64,000 nucleotides of DNA, from positions 434,001 to 498,000 of the forward strand of contig NW_020289976.1 in assembly GCF_003144245.1 (NCBI RefSeq), in the 5' to 3' direction. The notes beneath the pieces are model-generated. The model was not told the DNA's origin. It saw only the letters and a program-made list of their open reading frames with translations, and made no database searches. Below, one piece after another: positions 23,329 to 33,814 of the stretch (position 1 is the stretch's first letter; every line of letters starts with the position of its first letter). The position numbers were made by a program, and so were the translations under genes. The stretch comes from Jaminaea rosea (Eukaryota > Basidiomycota > Exobasidiomycetes > Microstromatales).

Positions 23329-24558
23329 ATGGAGAAGTTTTCGCGCTTCAGGGATAGCGGTACGGGTATTCAGGTCTTTCTGACACCCGTCGCCCCCTCG
23401 TCTGCGGCCTCTGCCTCCCCCTTGGCCATCCTCGCACGCCTGCCAGCCTACCTAGTCGCTGCCGTGCGGCTCATTCTCCTCAGCATCGTCGCACTCCTCT
23501 GGTCCCTCCTATCCTTCATCCCCGCAACCTCGCCGATCCTGTACTCCATCTTCGGTCAAGCATCCCTACTTCTCATCGGCTTCGCCCCCATCGCCACGGA
23601 CAAGGTCTCGCTGAAAAGCAGAGGCCGCGCAGCAGCCACTTCTGCCTCGCTGCAGCACAAGCCATGGCAGCCAAAGGCAGGGGACGTCATTCTATGCAAT
23701 TCTTCGTCTTGGATCGACATTCTCATCTTTGCCATCAAGTTCAATCCTCAATTCACCTTGCCCGTCGTCTCTGAGCCACCCAGCACCGCTAGCACTACGG
23801 CAACTGGGACGCCCAACTCAAAGACGGCGAGAAGGAGGAATGCGGGAGCGTCCGTCGTCTCCGAAGTCAACGCTGCCGCCTCAGCCGCCGCAGGCGCATC
23901 AGCGGGAGGAGTCAACGACCAACGAAAAGTCCTGGGCTTTGTACCCGTTCCCTTCCTGACGGCACTCAATCACGCAGCATCAGGCCAGGCCCCTCTCTAC
24001 CCATCCAACCCTCTGGCCTCACAACCCCTCGACATTCCTTCCCTCTCCTCCCGCTCACAGCGACCAATCCTCATCTTTCCAGAACTCGTCACTTCCAACA
24101 ATCGTGGACTTCTCTCTGCCCTTTCCCCAGCGATCTTTCCCCAATCATGGAGAGACCTCTATCGCGCCACTGGAGCGTTGCGCATGGGTAAGGGACAGGC
24201 CAACCTGTACATCGCGAGCGTCAAGTACGATCCGCCCACCCCTTTCGCGAGGACCAGCGCTACCAGCAGCGCTCCGCAGCCGGCAGGTGGGCCGTTGAGG
24301 CATGTGGTGAGCCTCTGTGCGGATTTGACCTTTGCGAGGGGTGTGCAGCTTCGCCTGCTGGATGTGGATGAGAGCCCGACAAGCCCCGGGTATCAGGCAG
24401 ACATCAGTGCCTTGGGCAATGCGCCGAGGGGACCTGAGATTGATGTGCTGGCTGATGGGGTCATGGGGCTGATTTCGAGCATGAGTAGATTGAGGAAGAC
24501 GGGACTAGGGTGGAGGGACAAGGAGGCCTTCCTGGCCGTTGTCAAGAAGGGGCCATAG
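23329..24558 (+). CDS. LOA1: Lysophosphatidic acid acyltransferase-like protein LOA1/VPS66
   Basis: A single exon of 409 residues. I chose the ATG at 23329 because MEKFSRFRDSGTGIQVFLTP is the typical start of the Loa1/Vps66 family; the longer open frame upstream is unrelated. A hydrophobic membrane segment spans about 38-85. The acyltransferase box appears as CNSSSWIDIL, so the classical NHX4D histidine is absent; an FPELVTSNNRGLL tract matches the second acyltransferase motif. The yeast protein is in the ER and on lipid droplets and makes phosphatidic acid for triacylglycerol storage. An Ala/Thr/Ser-rich insert at about 145-200 separates the two motifs. Confidence 0.88.
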   Translation: MEKFSRFRDSGTGIQVFLTPVAPSSAASASPLAILARLPAYLVAAVRLILLSIVALLWSLLSFIPATSPILYSIFGQASLLLIGFAPIATDKVSLKSRGRAAATSASLQHKPWQPKAGDVILCNSSSWIDILIFAIKFNPQFTLPVVSEPPSTASTTATGTPNSKTARRRNAGASVVSEVNAAASAAAGASAGGVNDQRKVLGFVPVPFLTALNHAASGQAPLYPSNPLASQPLDIPSLSSRSQRPILIFPELVTSNNRGLLSALSPAIFPQSWRDLYRATGALRMGKGQANLYIASVKYDPPTPFARTSATSSAPQPAGGPLRHVVSLCADLTFARGVQLRLLDVDESPTSPGYQADISALGNAPRGPEIDVLADGVMGLISSMSRLRKTGLGWRDKEAFLAVVKKGP

Positions 24559-24649
24559 GTGTACGCGGTGCGACGCGATTGTTGCAGCTCAGTCCAATTG
24601 ATCACTAGATAACGCAACTGCGGCAAGTATGCTGTCCTATTCCCGTGCC

Positions 24650-26047
24650 TCATGCGGGCACGCTCAATCCCTTCCTCTTCCATACTCCTTCGATCACTCT
24701 CCTCAACCTCTCAAAGCCCTCCTCAAAGTCATTCTCCGGCACCAGCGAGAAGCTCGTCCTAACATAACAGCTTTCCTTCCCCCTCATCGGCATGAACGCT
24801 CCGCCAGGCACCGCTAGCACGCCCGCATCTTTGGCCTCATTCGAGATGATGCTGAACGAGTCCTGCTCGTCCTCTGGCAATTTGAGCTTGAGCCACAAGA
24901 ACATGCCCGCTGTCGGTGTAATCCACTCTGCGACTGCAGGACCCCGACCCAGCACACGTCGCGCTGCCGCCTCGAATCGATCACGCCTATCGCGGTAGAA
25001 TGTGGCGACCCTGTCTGCGTGCTGGAGGAAGCCCTCGACGCCCCAGTGCTCGAGAATGGCTAGTGCGATACACTGCGCCGCGCCCGAGGTGGAAAGGTTG
25101 GCCACGCCCGTGATCAGGTCGATGCCCTTCACAAAGGTAGGGTGGGCAGTGAGGTAGCCCAGACGCATACCGCCAGAGAGGACCTTGCTGAAGGAGTCGT
25201 AGCGGAGCACCAGCCCAGGGCTGGCCGATTCGCCATCAAGGGCGAAATAGCTCAATGGCCTATATCGCGTCACGGGGTCCTCGCCAAGCTTGGAGAAGTC
25301 GAGGAAGTAGTAGGGATCGTCCTCCAGAATCAAGACGCTATGCCGCCTGCAGATGGCGAGAATGTCACGCTTACGCTGTTCTGATGCTGTCGTGCCTGAT
25401 GGGTTCGCGCCTGTAGGTGTCGTGTAGAGGCACTTGGGCTTGGGCTTGTCTTTTGGAAAGTTGGCGAGGGCTTCCTCCAGTGCTTGCGGATCAACACCTT
25501 GGTCGTCTGATGCTATGGACACAACATTTGCGCGGCAGGCGTGCAGGCAGGGGAGGATACCGGCGTATGCTGGCTCTTCGACGAGGATCGAATCCACATC
25601 AGGGTCGAGCAACATCTCAAAGCTCTTGCTCAACAGATCTTGTGAGCCCACGCCTAGCGTCACCTGCCACTTCTGCGCATCTACGTGGCGGCGATGCACA
25701 TGACTCTGGAAGTCTACCAGCCACTTATTCAGCCTCGGCAGGCCAGCCGTAGCCCCATATTGCAGGGCATCCTCAAGGTCTTTACCCTCGATGCGCAGAG
25801 GAGCGGGTGTGGTGCCATCCGGGCCGGGCTTGAGCTCGAGATTGATGCTGGCAAAGGGGTAGGTGTCTGCGTTTGGCTTGCCCGCAAGGAGAGAGATCAT
25901 GCCTGGGATGAGCTCAAGGGGGAAGAGAGAGCGGATCGGCGCGGGCAGGCGGGGTTTGGAGGTGCCTAGATAGGTCGACCAGTCCGGCGAGGACGATGAG
26001 GACGAGAAGGATGAGGCGCCATTTGTGTTGGTAGCTTCAGGTGCCAT
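24650..26047 (-). CDS. PLP-dependent aminotransferase, ARO8 / aminoadipate aminotransferase type
   Basis: A single exon of 465 residues from the ATG at 26047; the frame is open further upstream but has no earlier ATG. Fold-type I class I/II aminotransferase features are clear: IPGMISLLAGKPNADTYPF near the start, GSQDLLSKSFEMLLDP, TPTGANPSGTT, EDDPYYFLDF, and the PLP-lysine motif YDSFSKVLSGGMRLGYL. This subfamily covers yeast Aro8/Aro9 and alpha-aminoadipate/kynurenine aminotransferases, working in aromatic amino acid and lysine metabolism. Which substrate is preferred cannot be read from sequence. The 3' end faces LOA1, 91 bp away. Confidence 0.92.
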   Translation of the reverse strand: MAPEATNTNGASSFSSSSSSPDWSTYLGTSKPRLPAPIRSLFPLELIPGMISLLAGKPNADTYPFASINLELKPGPDGTTPAPLRIEGKDLEDALQYGATAGLPRLNKWLVDFQSHVHRRHVDAQKWQVTLGVGSQDLLSKSFEMLLDPDVDSILVEEPAYAGILPCLHACRANVVSIASDDQGVDPQALEEALANFPKDKPKPKCLYTTPTGANPSGTTASEQRKRDILAICRRHSVLILEDDPYYFLDFSKLGEDPVTRYRPLSYFALDGESASPGLVLRYDSFSKVLSGGMRLGYLTAHPTFVKGIDLITGVANLSTSGAAQCIALAILEHWGVEGFLQHADRVATFYRDRRDRFEAAARRVLGRGPAVAEWITPTAGMFLWLKLKLPEDEQDSFSIISNEAKDAGVLAVPGGAFMPMRGKESCYVRTSFSLVPENDFEEGFERLRRVIEGVWKRKGLSVPA

Positions 26048-27160
26048 TGCGAGAAGTAACAGCGAGCAATCGATGTGTGAGGAATGAAAGGAAGAAGTCG
26101 AGTGACTCAATGCTGCACTCGCCTGTCAGGGCGGCCGAGATCTCCGTCCTCACCGGCCCGCGTCTCTTTTTTCCCCGGCGGTCTGAGCCGCCAGCCCGCC
26201 AGGGTCCCGTCCGTCAGTCGGCCCTGCCTCTGCCTGAGTAACTTCGTTCTCTGACACACAAGCAGAGAGTGTCCATGAGACTGGCAAGACGAGGATGGCT
26301 GGCTCAGACAATGTCGTCGATATTATCGATCACCGTGCTTGCGCGCATCTGCACGCTCACTCACGATCGTCACTACCACCATCTCTCAAGTCAGCAGGCA
26401 TGTCATGTCGTGTCGTGTTGCTTGCGGTTGCGTTGCGAAGATCTCGATGCTTCGGCCGTCGCAGAGGCAGGCAGCGCAGACGTCGACGGCGGGATGCACA
26501 AACGCAAGCAAGGCCCAAGCGGGCGCTAGGTCGTCGGCGGCGTCTAGGGCGGCGGCGCGGCCAGAATAGCGTTTCGATGCGTAGAGGCGCACCGAGAGGC
26601 GCAGGCGCAGCAGCAGGCGTAGCAGCAGGAGGCCAGTCAGGCCAAAACAGTCGTCGACGCTCATGACGGAGCAAGGCAGCGGCTGGCGGTTGAGCGGCAG
26701 AGACGGGCGCGGCGGTCTCGTCTCGTCTGGTTGGTCTGTCATCGTCGCCGCCTAACTTTCTTCCTCAGCTGCAGCCTTGGGACCGGGGTCGCTCGCGCTC
26801 CAAGCGACGCCCCGTCTTCACCTTGCTGCTCTTGCTCTTGCTCTTCGCTTCTCATCTCATTGCGCCCCCTTCTCATCCTCCTCACCGCCCCTTCGTTCTC
26901 GTTGTCATCATTCGACCCATCTCACGCAGCTTGACTTCTTCATCCTTTGTCACCGATCGTCCGCTCGCTCCCCCCTGCTCGTCTTCATCGTCGATTCACG
27001 GCAAAGGGTCCAACGGAACGCCGCCGCCCATCATCGCTATCAACGCCGCCCTGTGCCGCCGCCTTCGCTGATCCGCTCGTCGTAGGCACGCACTTTGCTC
27101 TGCCGCAACCTATCTACGGGAGCAAATCGATCACCATCTGCCGTCGATCACGGCATTGTC
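26048..27160. other. 1.1 kb divergent promoter between the aminotransferase and RXT3
   Basis: No convincing gene. The right half is strongly CT-rich on the plus strand (about 26750-27080), a common feature of fungal promoters and leaders. Short open frames on both strands are low-complexity Arg/Ser-rich translations. Confidence 0.5.
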
Positions 27161-29653
27161 ATGAACCCATCTTCGCCTCCTCCATCATCTTACCAACACC
27201 AGCAGCAGCAGCAGCGCCAACGCACGGCAGCCTCGCCCTATCATCAGCACGCACAGCATCCGCATCATCTTCCTCCGCCGCCTCAGCACCAGCAGCACTC
27301 GCCCGCAGAAGGTTATCTGCCGCATCCGATGCAGCATCATCAGATGGACGGTCACGGCGGTGCATACCATCATGGCCATATCGATCATCATGAGGCTTGG
27401 CGCAGAGAGCAGCATCAGCAGCATCGCATGATGGAGCAAAGGGAGAGAGATAGGGAGAGAGAGCACTATGAGGCCCAGCATGGCCCTATAGCCGTCCACT
27501 ACCGCCACGAAGGATACGATGGCTACCCTCACCATGCGCATCCCCATGGTCCGCCTCACCACCAAGCCCCATCGCCTCCCGGACGAGGTCACAGCAGGAC
27601 CCAATCTCGGGATGCCTTTCTACCTCCTCCTCTCCCTCCTACGCTTTCTGATCGGCAGTCCCCTGCGATGAGGTTTGAGCCTCTCAAGCAGCGTCGCTCC
27701 CCTCCTTCCGCAGCAGCAACGGCAGAATATGGTGGGCGCGATCCCCGCGAGTCGCAGCACAAGCGCAAACGATCGGCGGCTTACGACCAATATGCGCCCT
27801 GGGAGCACCATCAGACGTATCCGCCAGGCTATGACTATCGAGCAGCAGAGGAAGAGTACTACTACCAGCAGCACCAGCAGCAACAGGCAGCAGCCGCAGC
27901 AGCAGCTCAGCAGCAGCGCCATGCTCAGCGTGAGCGAGATCGAGAACGTGACGACGTCAGACCGTCCGCTCCTCCCGTCCAGAAGGCGCATCGTCGTACT
28001 GCATCAGTGGAGCAGCAGAAGGCACGCAACAAGCAAGTTCCACCACCCGTAAGCCCGAGCGTCGCCGTTCCACCTCCTCCGCACCACATGGCCAGTCCAT
28101 ACGATGCTCCCCACATGCTACCTGGTCCGCCGGGAAGGCCCACGCACGAGGAGATGGCCATGTACGAGCATGGTCACTTATACGGGCAGCACCCGCCTCC
28201 TCCTCCGCCAATTGTTGCTACGAATGGAACTCGCCATCATGATGGACGCAGAGAGCCGGCAAGGAGGGTGGAGCATCCCTCTGCACCCCAGCACGAGATG
28301 CATCCACCTGCTGTCAACGGAAACGGCGCATATGACGACAGACATCACCGGGCTCCTTCTACGGCCGCCGCAGCTGCGGCTGCGGCTATGCCACCTCCGC
28401 CTCCACCTCCGCATGCTCACCCTGCGGAGATGGCTGCACATCATCCTCATCATCCTCACGGTCTGGTACCTGACCCGACTCCTGCGGCTCCTCTGCATCC
28501 GCCTGGCCCAGGTCACCCTGCCCACCACGGTCCTCCTCACCATCCGCATCACCTCCACCCGCACCATCAACAGCAGCAGCAGATGGGCCCGCCCATTCAT
28601 CAATTGCAGCGCCATCGCGTGATCAGCGATGGGGTCTGGCATTGGCTCGAAGAGAATGCCGCCGCAAGCAAAGAAGGCGAGGCCAGCTCTGATGGAGCAG
28701 CACCAAGCTCCGGCCCTCATCTCGCAGGCTCTTTCGTCTATGAGCCTTTCGTAAGTCCCCTCCTTCCTGCGGAGCTCATCGTACGAAACGTTGGCGCCCT
28801 CCTTGAGGTGCGCATCCCTGGCAAGCTTCTTGGAGCTTACCGGGAGAAGAGCGACTCAAGGGCTGGAGCAGGCTGGACTTTGGGTTGGAAAGCGAGACAG
28901 CATGGCTGCAGAGTAGATCTGCCTACTGACAGTGGGCGAGAAATAAAGGAAGTGCAGTCGACCGCTCGGACGATGCCTTTCTGGTCCAATCGTGGTCTGG
29001 CAGAGCGCAAGGTGTGGGGCAGCGAGGTGTACACGGACGATTCGGATGTGCTTGGGATGTGCGTGCATGCAGGCTGGATCGAGGGACCGACCCGTCTCCC
29101 CTCCTCTTCGCCTCAAGGCGAGTTGGGCGCCCCGAATGGCCATTCAACCAACGATGCTACACCCCTCTACTCTCCTCCCGACATCCGCGTCGTGCTGCGC
29201 GTAGCTCCCCGCCTGGTGGGCTATCGTGAAAGCTATGCTGGCGGCTTGTGGAGTCGCAACTGGCTGGGGATGCACGATGGACTGTCCCTCGTTGTGGAGG
29301 AGGTCGCCCTTGAGCCTGCTGGGTGGGCGGACAAGGCGAGGTTGCCTGGTCCGAGGGGCCTGAAGAGTGAGGCAGGACGGTTGGGGCTCGAGGGCAAGAG
29401 GATTGAGGCGCTTGAGGGCTTGAGGGAAGGGGAGGAGGAGAATGAAGGAGGCGCTCAGCCAGGCAAGGAGAAGGTGGGCACTGGTGGAGCTCGATCATTG
29501 GCGTCTTTGTTGACGGGCAAGACGACGTCTCTCAAGAAGACGGTCTTCCCGCTTTCGGAGGTGAGGTCGATGGGCAAGGCGGGCGAGTCAGCGAGTTCGC
29601 AGGATAGTCGGGCGTGGTATAGGCTCAACCAAGTGGTCTCCACGCGTGGTTGA
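27161..29653 (+). CDS. RXT3: RXT3-domain subunit of the Rpd3L histone deacetylase complex
   Basis: A single exon of 830 residues from the ATG at 27161; the frame upstream has no ATG. The first 480 residues are extremely rich in His, Gln, Pro and Ala, with several runs (His-Pro, Gln, Ala, Pro). The conserved part starts near residue 487 (ISDGVWHW) and carries Rxt3-domain tracts: LLEVRIPGKLLG, KVWGSEVYTDDSDVLGMCVHAGWI, and DIRVVLRVAPRLVGY followed by the LWSRNWLGMHDG region. Rxt3 is a nuclear subunit of the large Rpd3 deacetylase co-repressor. The N-terminal expansion is much longer than in budding yeast and looks disordered. Both ends of the frame are intact. Confidence 0.88.
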   Translation: MNPSSPPPSSYQHQQQQQRQRTAASPYHQHAQHPHHLPPPPQHQQHSPAEGYLPHPMQHHQMDGHGGAYHHGHIDHHEAWRREQHQQHRMMEQRERDREREHYEAQHGPIAVHYRHEGYDGYPHHAHPHGPPHHQAPSPPGRGHSRTQSRDAFLPPPLPPTLSDRQSPAMRFEPLKQRRSPPSAAATAEYGGRDPRESQHKRKRSAAYDQYAPWEHHQTYPPGYDYRAAEEEYYYQQHQQQQAAAAAAAQQQRHAQRERDRERDDVRPSAPPVQKAHRRTASVEQQKARNKQVPPPVSPSVAVPPPPHHMASPYDAPHMLPGPPGRPTHEEMAMYEHGHLYGQHPPPPPPIVATNGTRHHDGRREPARRVEHPSAPQHEMHPPAVNGNGAYDDRHHRAPSTAAAAAAAAMPPPPPPPHAHPAEMAAHHPHHPHGLVPDPTPAAPLHPPGPGHPAHHGPPHHPHHLHPHHQQQQQMGPPIHQLQRHRVISDGVWHWLEENAAASKEGEASSDGAAPSSGPHLAGSFVYEPFVSPLLPAELIVRNVGALLEVRIPGKLLGAYREKSDSRAGAGWTLGWKARQHGCRVDLPTDSGREIKEVQSTARTMPFWSNRGLAERKVWGSEVYTDDSDVLGMCVHAGWIEGPTRLPSSSPQGELGAPNGHSTNDATPLYSPPDIRVVLRVAPRLVGYRESYAGGLWSRNWLGMHDGLSLVVEEVALEPAGWADKARLPGPRGLKSEAGRLGLEGKRIEALEGLREGEEENEGGAQPGKEKVGTGGARSLASLLTGKTTSLKKTVFPLSEVRSMGKAGESASSQDSRAWYRLNQVVSTRG

Positions 29654-29945
29654 TGCCCGATCACGACGCCAGGCTGGTATGATGGACAAGTACGGTCACA
29701 AAGTCGGGTCACGTAGAAGGTCGGCTCGCACGCAAAAGGAAGGCGGGTCCCTCGGGGCTCTGCCACGCAGACACGATTTACATCGCTCAGGCGCCTCGCT
29801 CGCTCGTTTTTGCTCATTCAAATTGTATCCTTATCATATTTCATTCAGACATGCCACGTCGATGATGGAGCATTGAGATGGGTTGATGATGCCGGTGCTT
29901 GATCCACATTCTGCCCTCTTTCTCGCACAGTGCAAGGCGGCCTGC

Positions 29946-30614
29946 TCACGAAGAGGGGTTGGGACGTCCGTAGTCCGAGTTGATGAGAAGTGGCAGTCTG
30001 TTGCTCTGGCTCAGCACGTTGCCGTTGGAGGGGTCGTACTGGACGAACCAGGCGGCTGTGCGGAGGGAAAGGGAAGAAGGGTCAGCGTTTCTGGTGGGGA
30101 GATGGTGATCAGGTGAGGCAGGGAAGGATGAGACTGACTGTAGTTGCCGTATTGAAATCGGTTAGCATCGATGCGAATCAGGCTAGCCTGGGGACCGTTG
30201 ATCGAGAGGTCGTTCTGCCAGCTGCGTGAGCGGTGGGCGTCAAGTAGCTCAGCGTCAGCGTTCGCAAGATGAGCGTGGCAGGCCGAGCTGTTTTCGCACT
30301 TACTCGGAGGAGAGGAGAGTCTTGGGCGCGTTGCTTAGTGAGTCCTTGGTGATCCCCAAAGCGAAGCCGCTGTCGCAAGGGGCTCCTCCATGCCCGTTGG
30401 CGTACCAGATGGCCGAGAGGTTTGTCGTGCCCGAGACGACCACGGGGGACGACACTGTCTGACCATCGAGCGCGTAAGATTTGCCATTAATGAAGAATGG
30501 GCCTGTGATGCCGTAGCAGGATGGTGTGGCGCGAGGGGAGAGCGGACTGGCGGCAATGCTGGTGACCGAAACGGCAACGAGGGCCATGGAGCTGAGCGTG
30601 GACAGGAAGAACAT
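29946..30614 (-). CDS. Small secreted protein, unrecognised family
   Basis: Three exons: 30614-30304, 30221-30139 and 30055-29946, giving 167 residues. A signal peptide is clear: MFFLSTLSSMALVAVSVTSI, with likely cleavage after AAS near residue 23. The mature part is about 145 residues with only two Cys, and includes CYGITGPFFING, LSAIWYANGHGGAPC and, in the last exon, TAWFVQYDPSNG. I do not recognise the family. The size and secretion signal would suit an extracellular or wall-associated protein, or an effector, but nothing here proves that. The splice sites (GTAAGT, GTCAGT, CAG) are good and the frame is continuous. It faces RXT3 across 292 bp. Confidence 0.75.
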
Positions 30615-31186
30615 GCTGAAGTGGAGGTCGCGTCGGGGGAGTAGTGCTTGGTGACACGGAGGTTCGGTAGAGTTGGGAGGTAGGAAGAGCAGCCTTTTTG
30701 TATCTTTCGGACAACCGACTGCTCCCTCATTCATACAGCCTCCTCCTCTACATCGCCGTCGAGCATCATGTCACTCTCAAAGACAGGAACAACGAAGTAA
30801 TACGAACCAGCGACGCTCTTACGCCTACGCCTGCGTGATCTCGCTTCAAGGACGAGGAAGTCCGTCGACGAGCGAACCCTCTTTGATGGCAAGAGTCACT
30901 ATGAGAGATCTTCTCGTGAGACCGGCCTGGACGCCGAGTCCCGATCTGAACATCAGGATCAAGTCAGAGGGCGGTCAGTAAGATTCGACGGGCGTCGTCG
31001 TCGCCATCACCATTCATGAAGTGATGTCCGCCATGAGGATCGTGAACGGCTCGCGTGGGAGCTTCAAGTCGGCGGTGCAGCAGCTCTCCACCCAAACGCC
31101 GGGCGGACGGAAGACGGGCCAATCATCCGCTTTTGCTGCATCGCATCCTGCATTCGCTCCTTCCTCTTTCTCATTGCAACGCTACC
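30615..31186. other. Divergent promoter between the secreted gene and the Smr gene
   Basis: About 570 bp with no coding candidate and no motif I can name. Confidence 0.45.
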
Positions 31187-32405
31187 ATGGACCAAATCAT
31201 ACGCTTCGTCAAGGCGCACAAATATGAAATCAAGAAGTATGGCAAGAAGGTGCGCAGCGGCAGGGTAGGCTGAGAGTCGAAGTGGGGTAGGGTAGCTGAT
31301 CGTCCCCGATTCCCCTCATCCACATCCGCGCAGGCCTTCCTCTGGTGGAAGAAGAACAAGAACAAGCCGAGTAGCGGCGGAGGCGGTGCTGGTGCTGGAG
31401 GAGGATTTGGGGGTATGATGGGAGGAGGTGGTGGTGGAGGTCAGACGCAGCAGTACTCTGGCGCCGCAGGAGGTGGGTATGCAGGCGCGGCTGCAGGGAC
31501 CGGCTACACAGCCCAACAAGCTCAACAACAAGGCTACGGCTACGGAGCGCCGACTACCGGACAGAACTACCCTCAACAGGGAGGCTACGATCATCCGCCA
31601 CCTCACGGACAGTATGGCTACCAGCCTCAGCAGGGTCATCAGCAGCAGAGTGGCCTTAAGCCTCACCACCCGAATTACAATGACAATGCGGTGAGTACGT
31701 CGAGAGCTGCGTGACAGGACCACCGGAACTCACTTTGTATACCCTCCTACAAATCTTCCTGCAGGTCAACTCAAAGAATCAACGCTACATGCAGCTCCGT
31801 AATGACGCTCGCCGGGAAGGCGACTTGATGGCTAAATGCTTCGACCAGTCTCACTCAGCGTACAGCCACGGCGACGGCAGCAAAGCCAAGCAGCTCTCGA
31901 ATGAGGGCCACGAGCACAAGTCGCGCATGGAGCAGCTCAACAAGGAGGCGGCCGACTGGATCTACGTAGCCAACAACGAGGACTCTGGCCCGGACGAGGT
32001 TGATCTGCACGGCCTCTACACAGCAGAGGCCATCACCCGTACCGAGCAGGAAGTGGCGCAACGTCAACGACGCGGTGACCAGACTGTGCGGATCATCGTA
32101 GGCAAAGGCATCCATTCAAAGGACCATGTTGCGCATATCAAGCCGGCAATTGAGGATCTGATGAGGAAGTACAATCTGCAAGCGCATCTGGACCCGAAAA
32201 ATTCGGGTGTGCTTGTGGTAGATTTGACCGGCAAGGCGACGGGTGCCTTTGGAAGGGACGCTGGTGGGTTTACGAGGGGGCTGGCACAGCAGGCCAGTGG
32301 GAATGAGGAGCAAGTGAGTAGCCGCGACAGCCGGATGGTAGTGGCGAGCATCGGCTGACTGAACTCTTTTCTTCTCTTGCTCGCCCACAGTGCACCGTCA
32401 TGTAG
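31187..32405 (+). CDS. DUF1771/Smr-domain protein ending in a CaaX box
   Basis: Four exons: 31187-31249, 31334-31690, 31765-32313 and a 15 nt last exon 32391-32405, giving 327 residues. Exons 1-2 code a short charged N-terminus (FLWWKKNKNK) and a Gly/Gln/Tyr/Pro-rich segment. Exon 3 has the DUF1771 helix region (QRYMQLRNDARREGDLM) and a Smr domain with VDLHGLYTAEAI and IIVGKGIHSKDHV. Smr domains are often endonucleases or RNA-binding modules. The last four residues are Cys-Thr-Val-Met, which fits a CaaX farnesylation signal and would tether the protein to membranes. The exon 1 donor is uncertain: a GTAGGC site 18 nt downstream would add six residues in frame. Confidence 0.85.
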
Positions 32406-33814
32406 AGCAGCGCCGCAGGACTGCAGGGCCTCATCTCTTATACCTTTGTCCGCCAACCTCTACCTCGTAGCTAATCATGATATCGAGCGCTCTGCTGCGC
32501 ACGAGAAACAGACGTGACGCGAACGTGATGAGCGCGGCTTGCTCTCCCTGCGATGATCATCACATCCGCCTATCGGGACTGGCAGCTCCACCACGAGTCT
32601 ATTTGTTTGCCCGGTCAGGGGTGGTTGAGCGGGCCTGTGGCTGCACTGTCCGAAGCTCGCCGTCAGAACCGCTTGTAGCGAGCGAGGCTGCCCGTCCATC
32701 CCTGGCTGCGACTTCGTATCGCACGCTACACCGCCAAGACACACTCGCAACCGCACTGCCTGCTAGACGCCGCACCCTGGTATCATTGCATGCGTGGTCC
32801 TGGCCGGCGGGCTCAACGATCGTATGTCGTCATCGGAATCTTCGGTCGACATCCGGACGTCTCGTCTGAAGAAAAGCCCCTCACAGCTAGCTACTGCATC
32901 TAGCAGGTGTGCGAGCCTCGCACCCAGAGCCCTACGTGCTCCTCAATAAGGCAGGTCGGCTCGTCGCTGCCTGGCAGACGTCGAAGCTTCGGCGCCGTTG
33001 CTTGGGCGCGTCGCATGGCATCGCATGGTGGTACGAGACTAGTCTCCTGGCTGGCTGTTTTTAGTGCTGTGACGAGCTTGCGCTTCTTCCCCGCACCGCA
33101 TGCTGGTCTCGTCTCGAGCGCATTTCTCGGTAGAGTGGCGAGATGAGGCGGGCGATTCTAGCGACGCACTGCGTCAGTGGGCACGGCCCCTCTTTTGAGA
33201 TGCGGATCAGAGCCTGGCTCAGCCTCGCTCAACTCCTTGCGTCGAGCAAGCGATGGAGCGGACGGGCGGGCGGGTCGAAAGCGTCCCGCGATGAGCGGCA
33301 ACGACGACGGGTGGTCCAATGAAGCCGCTAATGGTGGGCGACTAATGGCCGGCGGGCGAATGGCGGCTCTAGCTCCTCTCTCTCTTTCTGTCCATCCAAC
33401 ATCCTCATCCGTCGTGGAAGTTGACGTGGCTGCGTCTGCATCTCGCCAACGCAAGCATCGCATCGCACGCACCGTACCTTCTTTTCCCCCTTGCTCCAAA
33501 CATCTCTTGCTTGCTGTGAGTACGACTGGGTTGCAGTGTCAGGGCCTTTTCCCCGTGGTAGTCACCGCATCCAAGTCTCAGCTTGGACTAGCTTCTCACA
33601 CCTCCACGCCCGCCTACCCACGCCCATCCGCACAATCTCCCGTCGACCGGCCAATCTCTCTCGTCGACGCTGACTGCAGCCTGGATCAGAGAGAGTTATA
33701 AGAAGCTACCTGCCGTCAAGACTTTCCCTCGATTGCTCCCATCAACCAGCATAGCTTTGCCCTCGAGCACCATCATCGACGTTCAACACCAACCTCCTAC
33801 ACTCTTCACACAAC
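32406..33814. other. 1.4 kb intergenic region before the Kre9-like gene
   Basis: No convincing gene. A 174-codon open frame at 33177-33701 reads as Ser/Ala/Pro-rich and has no motif. The last 400 bp are CT-rich and end in a TATA-like site. Confidence 0.5.
33697..33702 (+). promoter_or_regulatory. TATA-like box of the Kre9-like gene
   Basis: TATAAG preceded by a T, 113 bp upstream of the ATG. The position fits a core promoter with a leader of about 80 nt. This is inferred from sequence and spacing only. Confidence 0.4.

Noticed and set aside
33177-33701. A 174-codon plus-strand open frame
   Set aside because: Its composition is that of a CT-rich promoter, it shows no motif, and it ends just before a TATA-like box for the next gene.
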